From NCBI GenBank assembly GCA_945889495.1, contig CAMDBU010000059.1, positions 1-32,809 on the forward strand: a DNA stretch of 32,809 nt. Reading direction: 5' to 3'. This document shows, one piece after another, positions 21,184 to 28,316 of this stretch. The notes under the pieces were generated by a model, which made no database searches, was not told the DNA's origin, and saw nothing but the letters and a program-made list of their open reading frames with translations. Every line of letters begins with the position of its first letter. Within the stretch, counting starts at the first letter, position 1. A program made the position numbers and the translations under genes. This DNA comes from Syntrophobacter sp. SbD2 (GTDB lineage: Bacteria; Desulfobacterota; Binatia; UBA9968).

Positions 21184-21963
21184 ATGTTCGAAGTCGCGGA
21201 AGCATACGAAGCGATGATGGGGCGGTGGAGCCGGCAGTTGGCGCCGTTATTCGTGGAGTTCGTCGGGGTTCGGGATGGCGACACGGTGCTCGATGCGGGA
21301 TGCGGCACGGGATCGCTGTCGGCGGCGCTGGCCAGAATGACGAAAGCGTCAAAGATTGTCGGCGTCGATCCTGCCGGCGGTTTTATCGAATACGCCCGAA
21401 CCCAAATTGCCGATCCGCGGGTCACCTTTGAGGTTGGCGACGCGCAAAACCTTCCTTACTCGGACGCATCTTTCGACCGCTGCATGGCACTACTCGCGGT
21501 TGACTACATCCCGGATGTGCGCAGGGCCACGCTGGAAATGCGTCGCGTCACCAAAACAGCGGGGGTCGTGGCAACCGCCATGTGGGACCGTAGTGGCGCT
21601 AATGAGCTTGACAGCTGCTTTTGGCATGCCGCGGCGGCGATCGATCCGACCGCGAAAGGGTCTTCTGGGAGACGGGGATCGTACGGTTCTGCCGAAGCGC
21701 TCTCAGATCTCTGGATCGGTGCTGGTTTGATAGACATCGAAGTGGCTGGTGTGACAATGCCCTGTCATCTCTCTTCGTTTGATCAGTTGTGGCAGCCTTA
21801 TTTAAGGAGCCAAGGCGCTACGGGCGCTTTCATGGCGGGTCTTTCGGCAGATCGTCGTGAAGCGTTAAGAGAAGCCATGCGGCAGAATGTCTTGGGCGAT
21901 GGCCCCGACGGGCGGTTTACACTTCAGGCGAAAGCATGGGCAGTGCGCGGCGTCGTGTCTTAG
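21184..21963 (+). CDS. Class I SAM-dependent methyltransferase (Methyltransf_11/UbiE-like)
   Basis: A 259-residue methyltransferase. The SAM-binding motif I is 'DTVLDAGCGTGSLSAALA' (Asp37 to Gly43), followed by an acidic motif 'IVGVDPAGGFIEYAR', 'VTFEVGDAQNLPYSDASFDRCMALLAVDYI' and the post-motif 'VTKTAGVVATAMWDRSG'. The N-terminal 'AYEAMMGRWSRQLAPLFVEFV' is common in small-molecule methyltransferases. The acceptor is unknown. It is divergent from the MazF-type operon and 75 bp upstream of a second methyltransferase gene on the same strand, so the two may act on the same compound. Confidence 0.87.
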   Translation: MFEVAEAYEAMMGRWSRQLAPLFVEFVGVRDGDTVLDAGCGTGSLSAALARMTKASKIVGVDPAGGFIEYARTQIADPRVTFEVGDAQNLPYSDASFDRCMALLAVDYIPDVRRATLEMRRVTKTAGVVATAMWDRSGANELDSCFWHAAAAIDPTAKGSSGRRGSYGSAEALSDLWIGAGLIDIEVAGVTMPCHLSSFDQLWQPYLRSQGATGAFMAGLSADRREALREAMRQNVLGDGPDGRFTLQAKAWAVRGVVS

Positions 21964-22038
21964 AAAGGTGACGGTCTCGTTCGTTTGAGTAGCCGGATCG
22001 CCCAATAAGTTCGAGTTCAAAAGAAAGGAACATGATCC

Positions 22039-23028
22039 GTGAAAAATTTCGGCCACGCTAAATCGATGATCGACCTATTTAGCCGCTACATACCGACACG
22101 GGCGATCTATATCGCGGCCAAGCTCGGTCTGGCCGACCAGATCGGCGATGATGGAGCGAACGCGAGCGCTCTGGCCAAAAAACTCAACGTCAATCCAGAC
22201 GCTCTGTATCGGGTCATGCGCGTGCTCGCCGGGATCGGAGTGCTGCGTGAAGACGACAACGAGCGGTTTTTCGTGACGCCGTTCGGCGATACCCTGCGGC
22301 AGAACTCCCCCCAATCGGTGCGCGACTATGCCATCTACAGTCACGAGTTCATCTACGAAAGGTTTGGCAAAATCATGGACAGCGTCCGCACCGGAGAACC
22401 GGTGATCGGCGATTTTTTCGCCCATCTGCGCGCTAACCCCGAGCAACAAGCGATCTTTCTAGCCGGTAGCGGTAACAAGTCGCGCGTCGAAACTGCGGCC
22501 ATTATTGCCGCTTACGATTTTGCTCCATGTGGAAGAGTTATCGATGTCGGCGGCGGCAACGGTTCCTTCTTATCCGGTGTGATGACGGCCTGCGAACAGC
22601 TCTCTGCGGTGTTGTTCGACCAAAGCGCGGCCATTGAAGCGGCGCAGGCAGGCCGCGGCGGACCATTGCCCCGATGTGAATTTGTCGCGGGAAACTTTTT
22701 CGAATTCGTGTCGTCGGGAGGCGACACGTATATTCTAAAGCGCGTACTTGACGACTGGCCCGACGAGAAGGTGCTGCTGATTCTCCAGAATTGTCGCCAG
22801 GCGATGAAAAGCGAGAGCCGTCTGCTGGTCATCGAGCCATTGATGGGCCGGCCCAACGAGATGACTCCCGGACATTTCGCTGACATGAATTTCCTCGTGA
22901 CGTTCAAAGGCGGCAGGATTCGCACCGAGCAGGAACATTTTAAGTTGCTTGGGCATGCAGGTTTTCGCCTAGAAAAGACGATACCGACCGATTCGGAAGT
23001 ATCTGTGCTGGAGGCTTTCGCGGTTTAA
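22039..23028 (+). CDS. O-methyltransferase, winged-helix plus SAM domain (plant/CrtF-type)
   Basis: A 329-residue methyltransferase starting at GTG 22039, with an AAAGGA ribosome-binding site 9 nt upstream; a nearby ATG at 22032 is out of frame. Residues 10-85 form a winged-helix dimerisation domain ('IPTRAIYIAAKLGLADQI', 'ALAKKLNVNPDALYRVMRVLAGIGVL'). The SAM domain has 'RVIDVGGGNGSFLSGV' (167-182), 'VLFDQSAAIEAA', 'FVAGNFFEFVSSGGDTYILKRVLDDWPDEKVLLIL' and 'GGRIRTEQEHFKLLGHAGF'. This layout is shared by hydroxyneurosporene, hydroxyindole and natural-product O-methyltransferases, usually acting on phenolic or enolic hydroxyls. The substrate is unknown. It probably shares a transcript with the preceding methyltransferase. 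Confidence 0.9.
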   Translation: MKNFGHAKSMIDLFSRYIPTRAIYIAAKLGLADQIGDDGANASALAKKLNVNPDALYRVMRVLAGIGVLREDDNERFFVTPFGDTLRQNSPQSVRDYAIYSHEFIYERFGKIMDSVRTGEPVIGDFFAHLRANPEQQAIFLAGSGNKSRVETAAIIAAYDFAPCGRVIDVGGGNGSFLSGVMTACEQLSAVLFDQSAAIEAAQAGRGGPLPRCEFVAGNFFEFVSSGGDTYILKRVLDDWPDEKVLLILQNCRQAMKSESRLLVIEPLMGRPNEMTPGHFADMNFLVTFKGGRIRTEQEHFKLLGHAGFRLEKTIPTDSEVSVLEAFAV

Positions 23029-23062
23029 ATTTCGGAAATTTAAGTGCGCTTAGGAGGTAAAC

Positions 23063-23470
23063 ATGAAAATCGACGGCGGCTGCCATTGCGGCAAGATAAC
23101 TTACAGCGCGGAAGTCGATCCGGACAAGGTCGGCATCTGCCATTGCACCGATTGCCAGACTCTGTCGGGGAGCGCGTTTCGGGTGAGCGTGGGCGCGACC
23201 AAGGAGAATTTTCACCCGCAAGGCGATATCAAGATTTATATCAAGACCGCCGAGAGTGGCGGCAAGCGCGCTCAAGGATTTTGTCCCGACTGCGGCACGG
23301 CGATCTACGCGACCGCGGCGACCGACCCGCAAGTGTTCAACATCCGCGTCGGTACGGTGCGCCAGCGCGCCGAGTTGCGGCCAAGATCACAGGGCTGGTA
23401 CCGATCAGCGCAAAGTTGGGTCAACGATCTGGCGTCGATTCCGCGCTTCGCCAAACAGAAGATTCGCTGA
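23063..23470 (+). CDS. GFA family (glutathione-dependent formaldehyde-activating enzyme-like) zinc protein
   Basis: A 135-residue protein with all the zinc cysteines of the GFA/Mss4 fold: C7-H-C9, C26-H-C28-x2-C31 and C74-x2-C77. The 'GGCHCGKITYSAEV' and 'CHCTDCQTLSGSAFRVSVG' segments are diagnostic. AGGAGG lies 5 nt before ATG 23063. The founding enzyme speeds the joining of formaldehyde and glutathione, but most relatives, including probably this one, have untested functions. The C-terminus ends in 'WVNDLASIPRFAKQKI', usual for the family. It lies 34 bp after the O-methyltransferase gene on the same strand. Confidence 0.88.
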   Translation: MKIDGGCHCGKITYSAEVDPDKVGICHCTDCQTLSGSAFRVSVGATKENFHPQGDIKIYIKTAESGGKRAQGFCPDCGTAIYATAATDPQVFNIRVGTVRQRAELRPRSQGWYRSAQSWVNDLASIPRFAKQKIR

Positions 23471-23504
23471 CGGTGGGTGGTGCCGGCGCCGTAGCATTCC
23501 TGGA

Positions 23505-23939
23505 ATGAGAAAAATGTCGCTAGAGAGTTTTAGAACCGATAAGTTCTATTCGCGAATCGTCAACGCAGTCGATGCCGAATTGGCACGCCAAAACTTTGTC
23601 ACTCCCATCGGCGTGTTCGTCTCGATGGGACTGCTTGAGCGGCGCGATTTGGAAAATTGGCGGGCCGGACGGATTCCGTACTTGGAGCAAGTCATCACGT
23701 GCAATCTTGCCAAGACGAGCCGCATCCTGCGGCTCCTGCGCTTCCACGCCCATGACTTGAATCTCAAGCCTTCCCATACGGTCTACTTGCGTCGAACCGC
23801 CAGTGGGAAAATCCCGCTGCGCTTCTCAAAGTCTGGAGTGAGAAATATCGAAGAAGCTTACGCAAGGCATTTTGTCAGGCAGGGGAAAATTACAACTCTC
23901 GATGCGCTCACCGAACATCAATCGGGCGGCGCAGGTTGA
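23505..23939 (+). CDS. Conserved hypothetical protein (PYLE-type small helical protein)
   Basis: A 144-residue protein without a domain name that I can give. I recall similar proteins with the same core: 'VDAELARQNFVTPIGVFVSMGLL', 'DLENWRAGRIPYLEQVITCNLAKTSRILRLLRFHA', 'LKPSHTVYLRR' and 'IPLRFSKSGVRNIEEAYARHFV'. It has no signal peptide, membrane helix or cysteine motif and is rich in Arg. Its start is ATG 23505 or ATG 23514; neither has a good ribosome-binding site. It follows the GFA gene by 34 bp on the same strand. The longer frame to 23256 overlaps the GFA gene and is not coding there. Confidence 0.65.
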   Translation: MRKMSLESFRTDKFYSRIVNAVDAELARQNFVTPIGVFVSMGLLERRDLENWRAGRIPYLEQVITCNLAKTSRILRLLRFHAHDLNLKPSHTVYLRRTASGKIPLRFSKSGVRNIEEAYARHFVRQGKITTLDALTEHQSGGAG

Positions 23940-23962
23940 GGTAAATGACGTGGCGGGACGCG

Positions 23963-24535
23963 CTAAGCCCAAAGGTCGCTAATCTGGAACGATAGACCGG
24001 GGAATATCGCAGGCGTAAATAGATCGCTGCTCTGAGCCTGACTCGCGAGATCGTATTGCCCGCCGGCAAGGGTGTAGGCTTCGAGCGTTTGTTTGTCCGG
24101 ATCGATGAGCCAGTAGTGAGGGATGGCATACTTGGCGTATAACTGGGCCTTGGCTTGACGGTCGTTGGCATGGGATGTCGGTGAGAGAATCTCGACGACT
24201 AGCGTCGGTGCCCCCTCGACGCCGCGCTGAGTGACGACTTGGCTACGGTCGTTGGCGATGAAGATCAGATCGGGTTGGACCACGGTCGTGTTGGCGAGGA
24301 TGAGATCGGTCGGGGCTAGCAGGAGTCGGCCACTTCGACTAGCAAGAACATGGATGGACAATATTCGGTACAGATTGCCCAAAGCGATTTGATGTTTGGT
24401 AGCAGGCGCTGGTGTCACGGAAAGTTCTCCGTCAAGAATTTCGTAGCGATTGCGATCGTTGGGCAAGGCGCAGTAATCGTCGTAGGTGAGAACGATCTTT
24501 CCCGGCGCGATTAGTGGTGACAGATTGGCTGACAT
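23963..24535 (-). CDS. Uma2 family (DUF820) PD-(D/E)xK nuclease-like protein
   Basis: A 190-residue Uma2 protein. Features in order: 'LTYDDYCALPNDRNRYEILDGELSVTPAP', then 'ALGNLYRILSIHV', 'VVQPDLIFIANDR' (Asp of the PD motif), 'APTLVVEILSPTSHANDRQAKAQLYAKYAIPHYWLIDPDKQTLEAY' (the E-x-S/T and D-x-x-K parts of the restriction-endonuclease-like core). The fold predicts a metal-dependent nuclease in the cytoplasm, but activity is shown for few members. Such genes are multicopy in many soil and cyanobacterial genomes and often sit alone in accessory DNA, as here. It is convergent with the conserved hypothetical gene. Confidence 0.9.
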   Translation of the reverse strand: MSANLSPLIAPGKIVLTYDDYCALPNDRNRYEILDGELSVTPAPATKHQIALGNLYRILSIHVLASRSGRLLLAPTDLILANTTVVQPDLIFIANDRSQVVTQRGVEGAPTLVVEILSPTSHANDRQAKAQLYAKYAIPHYWLIDPDKQTLEAYTLAGGQYDLASQAQSSDLFTPAIFPGLSFQISDLWA

Positions 24536-24625
24536 AGTGATTACTTTTGGTTGTTGCCTTGTCCCTGGCCCATAGGTTGTAGCAAGGGGTTCGGCTTGTC
24601 AAGATCGATATACGGAGGGTGAGAA

Positions 24626-25573
24626 ATGATCCAAGTGCTTGTCACGTTCGCCATTGTGGCATTGCTCCAGTCGGCGGTTTACGGCGCCGAGAAGATCCGC
24701 ATCGGCTTCCCGGAGTTCAACTCGTCGACGTTTACCCTGCCGATGGCGCACCTCAAAGGCTTCTTTCATGAGGAAGGGCTGCAAGCCGAGCTGATTCGCA
24801 TCCGTTCGGCCATCGCCTTGCCGGCGCTGACCAGCGCTGAGATCGATTACCACACCGTGGTGGCGCCGGCGGTGACCGCGGCGTTGCGTGGCATTCTGGT
24901 GCGCGTGGTTGCTTGCTTCACTCCGGGGCTGACTACGGCGATCATCGCGCGGCCGGAGATCAAAACCGTGCAAGAGCTCAAAGGCAAGGTTATCGGCCTT
25001 AACAGCATCGGCGGCGGCTTGGAAAGCACGGTGCGGATTATGCTCAAGCATTACGGCCTCGATCCTGACAAGGATGTGAAGTTTCTCGCCACCGGCGGCA
25101 TCGACACGCGTTTCGCGGCGTTGAAACAGGGCTTGACCCACGCGACGGCAGGTTCGACGCCGGCCGATTATCTCGGCAAGAAGTTTGGCTATGTCGTTCT
25201 GGCGCGGGCCTACGATCTGTTTAGCTATCCCAACACCGGATTGGTCGCCAGCGTGAAGAGCATTAAAGAGAATCCCGACCGGCTCAAGCGCGTTATCAAA
25301 GCCGGCATCAAAGCCAACCGCTACATCCTGCAAAACCGCGAAGGCACGATCCAAGTGATGATGCAGTGGATGCGCATCGACCGGGATACGGCGGTGGCGA
25401 CTTATGATGGTTCGCTGAAGTCCTTCAATGACGATGGCGCGGTGTCCGACGCCGGCCTGCGCATCGCCATCGACGAATCGCGCAAGGCGATCAATATGAC
25501 CCGCGAAGTGGCGTTCAGCGAGGTGGCGGATTTCGCCATGTTGCGCGAAGCGCAGCGGGAGCTGAGCAAATGA
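24626..25573 (+). CDS. ABC transporter substrate-binding protein, NMT1/SsuA-like (first of a tandem pair)
   Basis: A 315-residue exported binding protein. ATG 24626 follows GGAGGGTGAGAA. The signal peptide is short (MIQVLVTFAIVALLQSAVYG, cleavage near 20-21). The mature protein has 'KIRIGFPEFNSSTFTLPMAHLKGFFHEEGL', 'EIDYHTVVAPAVTAALRG', 'RPEIKTVQELKGKVIGLNS' and 'HYGLDPDKDVKFLATGG', then 'GIKANRYILQNREGTIQVM'. It should bind a small ligand in the periplasm. The next gene encodes a clear paralogue along its full length, so the pair arose by tandem duplication. No transporter subunits are nearby. The ligand is unknown. Confidence 0.88.
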   Translation: MIQVLVTFAIVALLQSAVYGAEKIRIGFPEFNSSTFTLPMAHLKGFFHEEGLQAELIRIRSAIALPALTSAEIDYHTVVAPAVTAALRGILVRVVACFTPGLTTAIIARPEIKTVQELKGKVIGLNSIGGGLESTVRIMLKHYGLDPDKDVKFLATGGIDTRFAALKQGLTHATAGSTPADYLGKKFGYVVLARAYDLFSYPNTGLVASVKSIKENPDRLKRVIKAGIKANRYILQNREGTIQVMMQWMRIDRDTAVATYDGSLKSFNDDGAVSDAGLRIAIDESRKAINMTREVAFSEVADFAMLREAQRELSK

Positions 25574-25604
25574 TTTTGGATTGCCGATTTTGGATTTTGG
25601 ATTG
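25574..25604 (+). repeat. Short direct repeats between tandem binding-protein genes
   Basis: The 37-bp gap between the paired genes is made of repeats of GATTTTGGATT and TTTTGGATT separated by a GCC. They look like slippage-derived simple repeats. They lie just before the ribosome-binding site of the second gene. Confidence 0.6.
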
Positions 25605-25610
25605 AGGAAG

Positions 25611-26576
25611 ATGGCCCGTATGCGGATGGCACTAATTATATTCGCAGCACTTCTGTTTCAGCCGTCATTGCACGCCGCCGACAGGATCCGCATCTCCATG
25701 ACCGGCTTTGCCGGGCAGTTCATGACCTTTCCGCTGGCGCAGAAGCGTGGGTTTCTAAGAGAGGAAGGTTTTGACGCTGAGATCATTCGCATCGCGGCGG
25801 CGGCGACGCGGCCGGCGCTGACCAACGGCGATATCGATTATTCGACCGGGATTGGCGGGACCTCGATCAATGCGGCGCTCAGCGGTGTGCCGATTCGCGT
25901 GGTCGCCTGCTTTGTGCCGGTGCCGGTGCTCGGCCTGGTGGCGCGGCCGGAGTTCAAAACCATTCAATCGCTCAGAGGCAAGACGGTGGCGATTCTAATT
26001 CCCGGCGGTGTGGCTCATTTCGCCGCCCGCGCCATGCTCAAGCATGGTGGCCTCGATCCAGAAAAGGAAGTTAAGTACATCGCCTCCGGGCCGCCCGATG
26101 CTCGCTATGCGGCATTGACTCAGGGATTAGTTGAAGCGGCGATTCTCGGGCCGCCGCTCGATTTCGAGGCGCGCAAGCAGGGTTACAACATTCTCTCGCG
26201 CGCCGATGAGGTGATGGTTCTCCCCGAGACCGGCTTGGTCGCCGCGGTTAAGAAGATCCAAGAGAAGCCCGATGAGATCAAACGGGTGATTCGCGCCGGC
26301 ATCAAAGCCAACCGCTACATCCGCGCCAACCGCGATGGCACGGTGCAGTTCTTGACCGAGTGGTTGAAACTCAACCGCGAAGCCGCCGCGGCGACCTACG
26401 ACAGCGTGGTGCGGGTCTACAATGAAGATGTCGGCATCTGTGACAAAGGCCTGCGCTCGATCACCGAGGAGACTAAAAAGGCCATGAAGTTGAGCCGCGA
26501 TGTGCCTTACGGCGAGGTCGCCGAACTGGGGATTTTTCGCGAGGCGCAGCGGGAGTTGAACAATCAACCCCGGTAG
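25611..26576 (+). CDS. ABC transporter substrate-binding protein, NMT1/SsuA-like (second of a tandem pair)
   Basis: A 321-residue exported binding protein. ATG 25611 gives a signal peptide (MARMRMALIIFAALLFQPS, cleavage near HA-AD); GAGG at 25604-25607 also suits ATG 25620, so the exact start is uncertain. It aligns with the preceding protein throughout: 'IRISMTGFAGQFMTFPLAQKRGFLREEGF', 'RPEFKTIQSLRGKTVAIL', 'HGGLDPEKEVKYIASG', 'VIRAGIKANRYIRANRDGTVQFL' and 'EVAELGIFREAQRELNN'. The binding-pocket loops differ between the two copies (for example 'LNSIGGG' against 'LIPGGVA'), which suggests different ligands. It is probably co-transcribed with the first copy. Confidence 0.88.
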   Translation: MARMRMALIIFAALLFQPSLHAADRIRISMTGFAGQFMTFPLAQKRGFLREEGFDAEIIRIAAAATRPALTNGDIDYSTGIGGTSINAALSGVPIRVVACFVPVPVLGLVARPEFKTIQSLRGKTVAILIPGGVAHFAARAMLKHGGLDPEKEVKYIASGPPDARYAALTQGLVEAAILGPPLDFEARKQGYNILSRADEVMVLPETGLVAAVKKIQEKPDEIKRVIRAGIKANRYIRANRDGTVQFLTEWLKLNREAAAATYDSVVRVYNEDVGICDKGLRSITEETKKAMKLSRDVPYGEVAELGIFREAQRELNNQPR

Positions 26577-26582
26577 TTGCGA

Positions 26583-27005
26583 TTAGGGTTCCTTTAACGG
26601 CAGTACCGCGACACGAAGCTCAGCACGTAGCAATTCGAAATCGATCGTATTGGAAGTAACTACGGTCGCACCATGGCGCCGTGCTGTGAGGGCGATTAGG
26701 GCGTCGTTTTGAAACTCCCGTCGCTTGTTAATGTCCCAATCTTGTTTGTCGCCTATGATGCGCACGAGGCGTCCAGCTTCCCACCAGTCGGTAGCCGTGG
26801 GTTCCCAGCGGACGGTTGCAAGTGCAAAAAGTTGGGCGACGAGGCGTTGGGCGTCGCGATCTCGCGCGCCGCGGCGAAGCTCCGACAAGACGACGGCTGA
26901 ATGGCGGATGATGAAAGCGCGCCGAAGATTCTCAAGTGACTCTTGGTGGAGACCGCGCTCCCAATGATCGATATAAACATTGGTGTCTAAGATAGCCGCT
27001 GCCAT
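26583..27005 (-). CDS. vapC: VapC-type PIN-domain toxin
   Basis: A 140-residue PIN-domain ribonuclease. The acidic metal-binding residues are all visible: Asp7 in 'ILDTNVYIDHW', Glu42 in 'VVLSELRRG', Asp101 in 'FQNDALIALTARRHG' and Asp122 in 'VVTSNTIDFELL'. VapC toxins cut specific tRNA or rRNA loops when freed from the antitoxin. The gene starts one base after the stop of the upstream antitoxin gene, typical for vapBC operons. The target RNA is unknown. The length and residues are intact, so it is probably functional. Confidence 0.9.
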   Translation of the reverse strand: MAAAILDTNVYIDHWERGLHQESLENLRRAFIIRHSAVVLSELRRGARDRDAQRLVAQLFALATVRWEPTATDWWEAGRLVRIIGDKQDWDINKRREFQNDALIALTARRHGATVVTSNTIDFELLRAELRVAVLPLKEP

Positions 27006-27006
27006 C

Positions 27007-27210
27007 TCACGACCGCTCCAGACTCCCGGACCGGAGCGACCGTTGGGTTTTTTTCATGAACTCCCAGAAATCCTCCATCTCGGCGACCCGTTCGACGGAT
27101 AAGCGAATGACTTCAGCATCGGTCTTTACGCCGAGAGCTTTTTTCGCCCGCCTCAGCACGCGTTCGTCGACAACATATGATTTGCGCTTGGGTTTTGCTG
27201 GTTCCGCCAT
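27007..27210 (-). CDS. vapB: VapB-type antitoxin of the PIN-domain toxin
   Basis: A 67-residue antitoxin. The middle ('SYVVDERVLRRAKKALGVKTDAEVIRLSVERV') looks like a ribbon-helix-helix DNA-binding domain, and the C-terminal tail ('EDFWEFMKKTQRSLRSGSLERS') should wrap the toxin. A GGAGG ribbosome-binding site precedes ATG 27210 at a short 4-nt spacing. A near-consensus promoter lies upstream (27243-27271). The pair is translationally linked, with 1 bp between stop and start. Confidence 0.8.
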   Translation of the reverse strand: MAEPAKPKRKSYVVDERVLRRAKKALGVKTDAEVIRLSVERVAEMEDFWEFMKKTQRSLRSGSLERS

Positions 27211-27242
27211 CTTGCCTCCGACGCTTGAAGGAATTTTTTCAT

Positions 27243-27271
27243 ATCATAGGAGCAAATATGCTACGTATCAA
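27243..27271 (-). promoter_or_regulatory. Near-consensus sigma-70 promoter of the vapBC operon
   Basis: On the minus strand, TTGATA (27271-27266) and TATGAT (27248-27243) are separated by exactly 17 bp. They lie 32 bp before the antitoxin start. The spacer and -10 region also contain CATAT/ATATG inverted arms (about 27239-27259), a possible antitoxin-binding site. This is the best promoter match I saw in the window. Confidence 0.65.
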
Positions 27272-27475
27272 GGTAAGTGTTTTTACGGTAAGCAGCGACA
27301 AATAGGGATGCGGCGGGGCGCGTACGATCCATGATGTTGAGCCACGAGGAGTGCGAGCCAGATAGCACGGCTTGACAGCAGGTGCGAGGTTCGACCAGTG
27401 TGGCCATCGGTTCTCGTGCATGGGGGTAGGCGATGGCGGCGACTGCTGAACTGGTCCGTATGGAAGGGGTTTACG

Positions 27476-28300
27476 ATGATCTCGAAGAACATTCTTAGAT
27501 TGATTGGGATAGGCGGATTTCTCCTACTGCTGGTGTTCGCCAAGCCGTTCGTGATCGTGCGCGCGGGTATGGTCGGGGTAGTTTATAGTTTCGGTTCCAT
27601 CGTCGGCCAGGTGGACGAGGGGTTTCATTTGATCTGGCCCTGGTGGTTCATTACTCACACCGACATCAAAGTGCAGCGCGCGGTGTTGGAAAAGCTGCCG
27701 TCATTTAGCGCCGAGACCCAGGATGTTTTCGTCAGAGCGAGCTTGAACTATCAGGTGTCGCCCAAGGCGGTGCAGACGCTGTTTCGCTCGGTGGGTCCGG
27801 ATTACTACCATGTCTTGATCGAGCCGCGGGTGGCGCAGAATTTCAAGGACGAGACGGTCAAGTACAAGAGCGTCGACATCGCGCCCAACCGCGAGAAAAT
27901 TCGCCAGGCGGTGCGCCAGCGGCTCGAAGCCGAGCTGTCGCCCTACTCGATTCACATCATCGACTTGCTGCTCGACAACGTCGACTTTAGCGCCGCCTTC
28001 AAACAATCCATCGAGAACAAGCAAATCGCCACGCAGAAGTCGCTTGAGCAAGAACAGCTCGTGTCGGCGGCGAAATTCGCCGCGCAGCAGCGGGTCGAGA
28101 CCGAAAAGGGCGAAGGCGAAGCCAAGTTGGCGCGGGCTGAGAAGGAAGCGCTGGCCAACCAAAGGTTGTCGGCGTCGCTGACGCCGTTGCTTGTGCAGCA
28201 CGAAATGATCCAGAAGCTATCGGACAAGATTCAATTGATGGTCGTGCCACAAGGTCAAAATTTATTGATGCAGATGCCGACGCTGGGCGCGACGAAGTAA
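27476..28300 (+). CDS. SPFH/band 7 (prohibitin-like) membrane protein
   Basis: A 274-residue prohibitin-type protein. I chose ATG 27476 because GGAAGGGG lies just upstream and the membrane helix follows at about residues 6-22 ('ILRLIGIGGFLLLLVFA'). The SPFH domain spans about 25-200 ('VRAGMVGVVYSFGSIVGQVDEGFHLIWPW', 'SAETQDVFVRASLNYQVSP', 'EAELSPYSIHIIDLLLDNVDFSAAFKQSIENKQIATQKSLEQEQ'). A charged helical stretch rich in Ala, Glu and Lys follows at about 195-235 and should form a coiled coil. Such proteins build ring scaffolds in the membrane that organise proteases or lipid domains. No FtsH or NfeD gene is nearby. The SDR gene starts 16 bp after its stop, so the two form an operon. Confidence 0.88.
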   Translation: MISKNILRLIGIGGFLLLLVFAKPFVIVRAGMVGVVYSFGSIVGQVDEGFHLIWPWWFITHTDIKVQRAVLEKLPSFSAETQDVFVRASLNYQVSPKAVQTLFRSVGPDYYHVLIEPRVAQNFKDETVKYKSVDIAPNREKIRQAVRQRLEAELSPYSIHIIDLLLDNVDFSAAFKQSIENKQIATQKSLEQEQLVSAAKFAAQQRVETEKGEGEAKLARAEKEALANQRLSASLTPLLVQHEMIQKLSDKIQLMVVPQGQNLLMQMPTLGATK

Positions 28301-28316
28301 CTGAAACGAGGAGTAG

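Noticed and set aside
27290-27420. A tRNA-like stretch with GGTTCGACC near 27390
   Set aside because: The T-arm-like sequence has no matching stem, and no acceptor, D or anticodon arms can be folded around it.
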